The position numbers and the translations under genes are program-made. 64,000 nucleotides of DNA, from positions 6,913,001-6,977,000 of the forward strand of contig CP042279.1 of the NCBI GenBank assembly GCA_007858575.1, in the 5' to 3' direction. Below, one piece after another: positions 61,707 through 64,000 of the stretch. Origin of the DNA: Streptomyces sp. WAC08241. Its GTDB lineage: Bacteria > Actinomycetota > Actinomycetes > Streptomycetales > Streptomycetaceae. Positions within the stretch are counted from its first letter, which is position 1; every line of letters starts with the position of its first letter. The notes beneath the pieces are model-generated. The model was not told the DNA's origin, made no database searches, and saw only the letters and a list, made by a program, of their open reading frames with translations.

Positions 61707-63064
61707 CGGTCGTCCTCCTCGGGTCGGGGGCGAGAGGTCTCGCCAAGGTCACCGGGAGGATTCTGCCCGTGCGCCGGCGGCATTCTCCGAACGCTTCCCC
61801 GAGCTTCCCCGAGGTTGCCCGGAGGCCTCTCAGGGGCGGCCTGCCGTCGTCCGCGCCGGCTCCGGATCCGGCTCTCGCCGCCCGGCCGCAGCCCGCGCAT
61901 CCGCCCGTACGCGTACACGCAGCCCGCGAGCGCCAGGTCGGAGAGGAGCATGAAGCCGATCGAGTACGAGTCCTTGGCGCTGTAGATGGCGCCCATCACC
62001 AGCGGCGGCAGGAAGCCGCCCAGGCCGCCCATCGCGCCGACGATGCCGGTCACGCTGCCGACCTTGGCCTGCGGGGTGACCTGGGAGACCAGCGCGAAGA
62101 CCGAGCCGCTCGACGTGCCGAGCCCGGCCGCCATCACCAGGAGGGCGATCGTGCCGCCCGGGTACAGCGGCGGGTCGAAGGCCTGGACGATCGCGAACAG
62201 GGCGGCCGTGCCCAGCGCGGCGGCCGTCACGAGCGCCGGGTGGAACCGGTCCGAGAGCCAGCCGCCGATCGGCCGGAAGACGACGGTGACCAGGGCGAAG
62301 CCGGCGGCCTTGGTGCCCGCGTCCGTCGGGTCCAGCTCGTACCAGGTCTTCAGGTACGTCGGCAGGTAGACGCCGAACGCGACGATGCCGCCGAAGCCGA
62401 TCGCGTACAGCGCCGACAGCTCCCACGTCACCCGCAGCCGCGCCGCCGAGCCCAGCCGGGTCGCGAGCGGTGCGGTGGGCACGGGCCGGTCGGGCCGGTC
62501 GGTGATGAGGAAGAAGGCGAGCACCGCGTACGCGGCGAGCGCGACCGCCACCACGAGGAACGGCAGGTTCTCGCCGTGCTTCGCGATCCGGGGCGTGAAG
62601 TAGCCGGAGAGCGCCACGCCGCCCATGCCCATGCCGAACACCCCGAGCGCCAGGCCGCGCTTGGCGGGCGGGAACCAGGAGTTGACCAGCGGGATGCCGA
62701 TCGCGAACGTGGTGCCGCCCAGGCCCAGGAGGAACCCGACGACCAGCATCAGTCCGTAGTTGTCCTTGACCACGGTCAGGAGCAGGACGGGGACGATCGT
62801 CAGCGCCGAGGCCAGCGGGAACATCAGCTTCGCCCCGTACCGGTCCGTCAGCGCGCCGGCCGGGACGCGGCCGACCGAGCCGACCAGGACGGGCACCGCG
62901 ACGAGCAGCGACTGCTGGAAGGAACTGAGGCCGAGCCGGTCGCCGTACCAGCTCGCGAGCGGTGCGATCAGGTTCCACGCCCAGAAGGTGAGCGTGAAGC
63001 CGATGGTGGCCATCACCAGATTGCGGTAGGCCGCCGCGGTCGGGGGCTTGGTGTCGGTGTCCAC
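61703..63064 (-). CDS. narK: Nitrate/nitrite transporter
   Basis: MFS nitrate/nitrite porter, about 453 residues, intact. YRNLVMATIGFTLTFWAWNL, VPAGALTDRYGAKLMFPLAS, and the nitrate signature region GLGGTTFAIGIPLVNSWFPP and GMGGLGGFLPPLVMGAI-like stretch. GTG 63064 lies immediately after GGAGGG, unusually close for a ribosome site; an in-frame TTG at 63076 is possible. A 55-residue Arg/Pro/Gly-rich cytoplasmic tail is longer than usual. Works with nirBD in nitrate/nitrite use; overlaps the acyl-CoA synthetase start. Confidence 0.88.
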   Translation of the reverse strand: MDTDTKPPTAAAYRNLVMATIGFTLTFWAWNLIAPLASWYGDRLGLSSFQQSLLVAVPVLVGSVGRVPAGALTDRYGAKLMFPLASALTIVPVLLLTVVKDNYGLMLVVGFLLGLGGTTFAIGIPLVNSWFPPAKRGLALGVFGMGMGGVALSGYFTPRIAKHGENLPFLVVAVALAAYAVLAFFLITDRPDRPVPTAPLATRLGSAARLRVTWELSALYAIGFGGIVAFGVYLPTYLKTWYELDPTDAGTKAAGFALVTVVFRPIGGWLSDRFHPALVTAAALGTAALFAIVQAFDPPLYPGGTIALLVMAAGLGTSSGSVFALVSQVTPQAKVGSVTGIVGAMGGLGGFLPPLVMGAIYSAKDSYSIGFMLLSDLALAGCVYAYGRMRGLRPGGESRIRSRRGRRQAAPERPPGNLGEARGSVRRMPPAHGQNPPGDLGETSRPRPEEDDR

Positions 63065-63112
63065 CCCTCCAGTCAAGATCCGGCGCGGGGCGGGGCGCGC
63101 CGGACTGCTCCG

Positions 63113-63231
63113 TACGGGGACTCCGTCCGTGATTCCTTACGGGGGCTCCGACCGTGATTCCCCACGGGGACCCCTTCCGTGATTCCCTACGGCTCCGTAC
63201 GGGATTCCCTACGGGCCCCGTACGTGCTCCC
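63113..63231. repeat. Array of ~24-bp dyad repeats before narK
   Basis: Five imperfect units on the pattern CCGTGATTCCCTACGGGG, each with CCGT...ACGG arms able to pair (around 63124, 63151, 63178, 63199, 63221). It fills the gap between the kinase stop and the narK start. Confidence 0.65.
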
Positions 63232-64000
63232 CTACGGGCTCTCGGGCCAGGTCACCACGGTCGGCGGGGTCCCGTCGTCCTCGATCCGCAGCCGGACGCC
63301 TCCGTCCCCGGCCGTCACCCCGACGGTGATCGCGTCGACGCCGGACCGCCGGTGCGCCGCCGCGAGCGCCCCGCGCAGGACGCCGAGGAGCTCTCCCGGT
63401 CTCCTCGTCGACGAGGGCGTCGACCGCGCCGGAGAAGTGCACGGACGGCTGGAAGCCGAGCAGGGCCGCCGCCCCGCCGGTCTCGCGCAGCACCCGTCCC
63501 CGGAAGGTCGTCGGGGCGTCTGCCGGCGGCTGCTGGAGCGCGAAGATGGCCGTGCGGACCTCCTGGATCGTGGAGTCCAGCTCGTCCACCGCCCGGCCGA
63601 GCAGCGTGCTCTCCTCGGAGGATCCCGCCGCCCGCCGCCGGGTCGACTCCAGCATCATCTCCGTGGCGAACAGGCGCTGGACGACCAGGTCGTGCAGGTC
63701 CCGGGCGATCCGGTCCCGGTCCTCGTACACCGCGAGCCGCTCCCGGTCCTGGCGCGCGTCGGCGAGGACGAGCGCGAGCGCCGCCTGCGAGGCGAACTGC
63801 GAGGCCAGCAGCCGGTCCACCGCCGAGTACGGCGGGTCGCCGCGCCGCCGGGGAGGGCGAGGGTGCCGATGAGCTTCCCGCCGCCGCGCAGCGGCAGCAT
63901 CATCGACGGGCCGAAGCGGGACCGGACGCGGGTCGTCATCCGCGGGTCGGTCGCCGAGTCCTCGACGAAGACGGGCTCCCCGCCGAGGAGCTGGACGAGC
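63232..64000 (-). CDS. GAF-domain sensor histidine kinase, N-terminus outside window (frameshifted)
   Basis: NarL-type (HisKA_3) kinase resembling DevS/DosS. The visible part begins in a GAF domain (EPVFVEDSATDPRMTTRV; MMLPLRGGGKLIGTLALP), then DRDRIARDLHDLVVQRLFAT with the phospho-acceptor His, STIQEVRTAIFALQQ, and an HATPase end (ITVGVTAGDGGVRLRIEDDG) that stops at TWPESP. It appears to lack a full glycine-rich ATP lid. Bases are missing near 63855 and 63400. DevS-like kinases sense O2/NO; adjacency to narK fits but is not proof. Confidence 0.82.

Noticed and set aside
61406..63157. 583-codon plus-strand ORF opposite narK
   Set aside because: Composition of an antisense shadow (Arg/Asp/Gly/Gln-rich); narK is intact on the minus strand.

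Overview
The window is high-GC actinobacterial chromosome, almost certainly Streptomyces. The signs are GTG starts, third-position G/C, leaderless promoters, Tat-exported enzymes, and a gene order that from memory resembles the S. coelicolor core around znuA-glyS, ppdK, nirBD, the SoxR-linked FMN reductase, dnaG-hrdA and a pair of ABC exporters. It is mostly conserved core plus ordinary accessory metabolism. There is no prophage, CRISPR array, integrase or multi-gene biosynthetic cluster.

Reading quality dominates everything else. Most protein genes, including essential ones (dnaG, ppdK, hrdA), are broken by single-base losses in short C or G runs, and the same loss occurs in the acceptor stems of both tRNA-Asn genes. 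I treat these as sequence-level deletions (probably consensus errors), not pseudogenes. Gene limits are given for the reconstructed genes and the shift positions are noted. An in-frame TAG at 35806 is the one clear nonsense change.

Layout. 0-8.4 kb: zinc importer znuA(C) with a Zur box, glyS, a VC0807-like membrane protein, a TetR/aldo-keto reductase pair with a strong palindrome, a DUF6243 protein behind a 9-codon ORF, an MFS pump and dusB. 8.4-16.9 kb: ppdK, an ArsR-type regulator, a PhoX-like phosphatase, a truncated globin, a VOC protein, and an SDR with a TetR regulator sharing a promoter motif. 17-23 kb: nirBD with a GlnR-like box, a ferric-reductase-like flavoprotein and a TSUP permease. 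23.2-30.7 kb: sortase and partner protein, a class IV aminotransferase, then a SoxR-boxed FMN reductase followed by a heterodimeric ABC exporter, CutA and GGCT. 30.7-39.7 kb: YdcF-like protein, aquaporin, GNAT, sirohydrochlorin chelatase, dGTPase, ferredoxin reductase, dnaG and hrdA. 39.75-42.5 kb: a tiny membrane protein divergent from a ~775-residue protein with an N-terminal HTH, a coiled coil and about fourteen ~32-residue helical repeats; this is the least explained locus. 42.5-48.7 kb: a second, paralogous ABC exporter pair, a xylulokinase-like protein, a YtxH-like protein and three tRNAs. 48.9-64 kb: phospholipase C, Ohr/OhrR, a class II terpene-cyclase-like protein, GNAT/MFS, a 1.2-kresidue subtilase, acyl-CoA synthetase, NarK and a partial GAF histidine kinase.

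Functional links: nirBD, narK, the sirohydrochlorin chelatase (siroheme supply) and the GAF kinase fit nitrate/nitrite use. The SoxR-boxed reductase with the ABC exporter, and Ohr/OhrR, fit redox and toxin stress. The window also carries several micro- and minisatellites and many short palindromes that look like operators.
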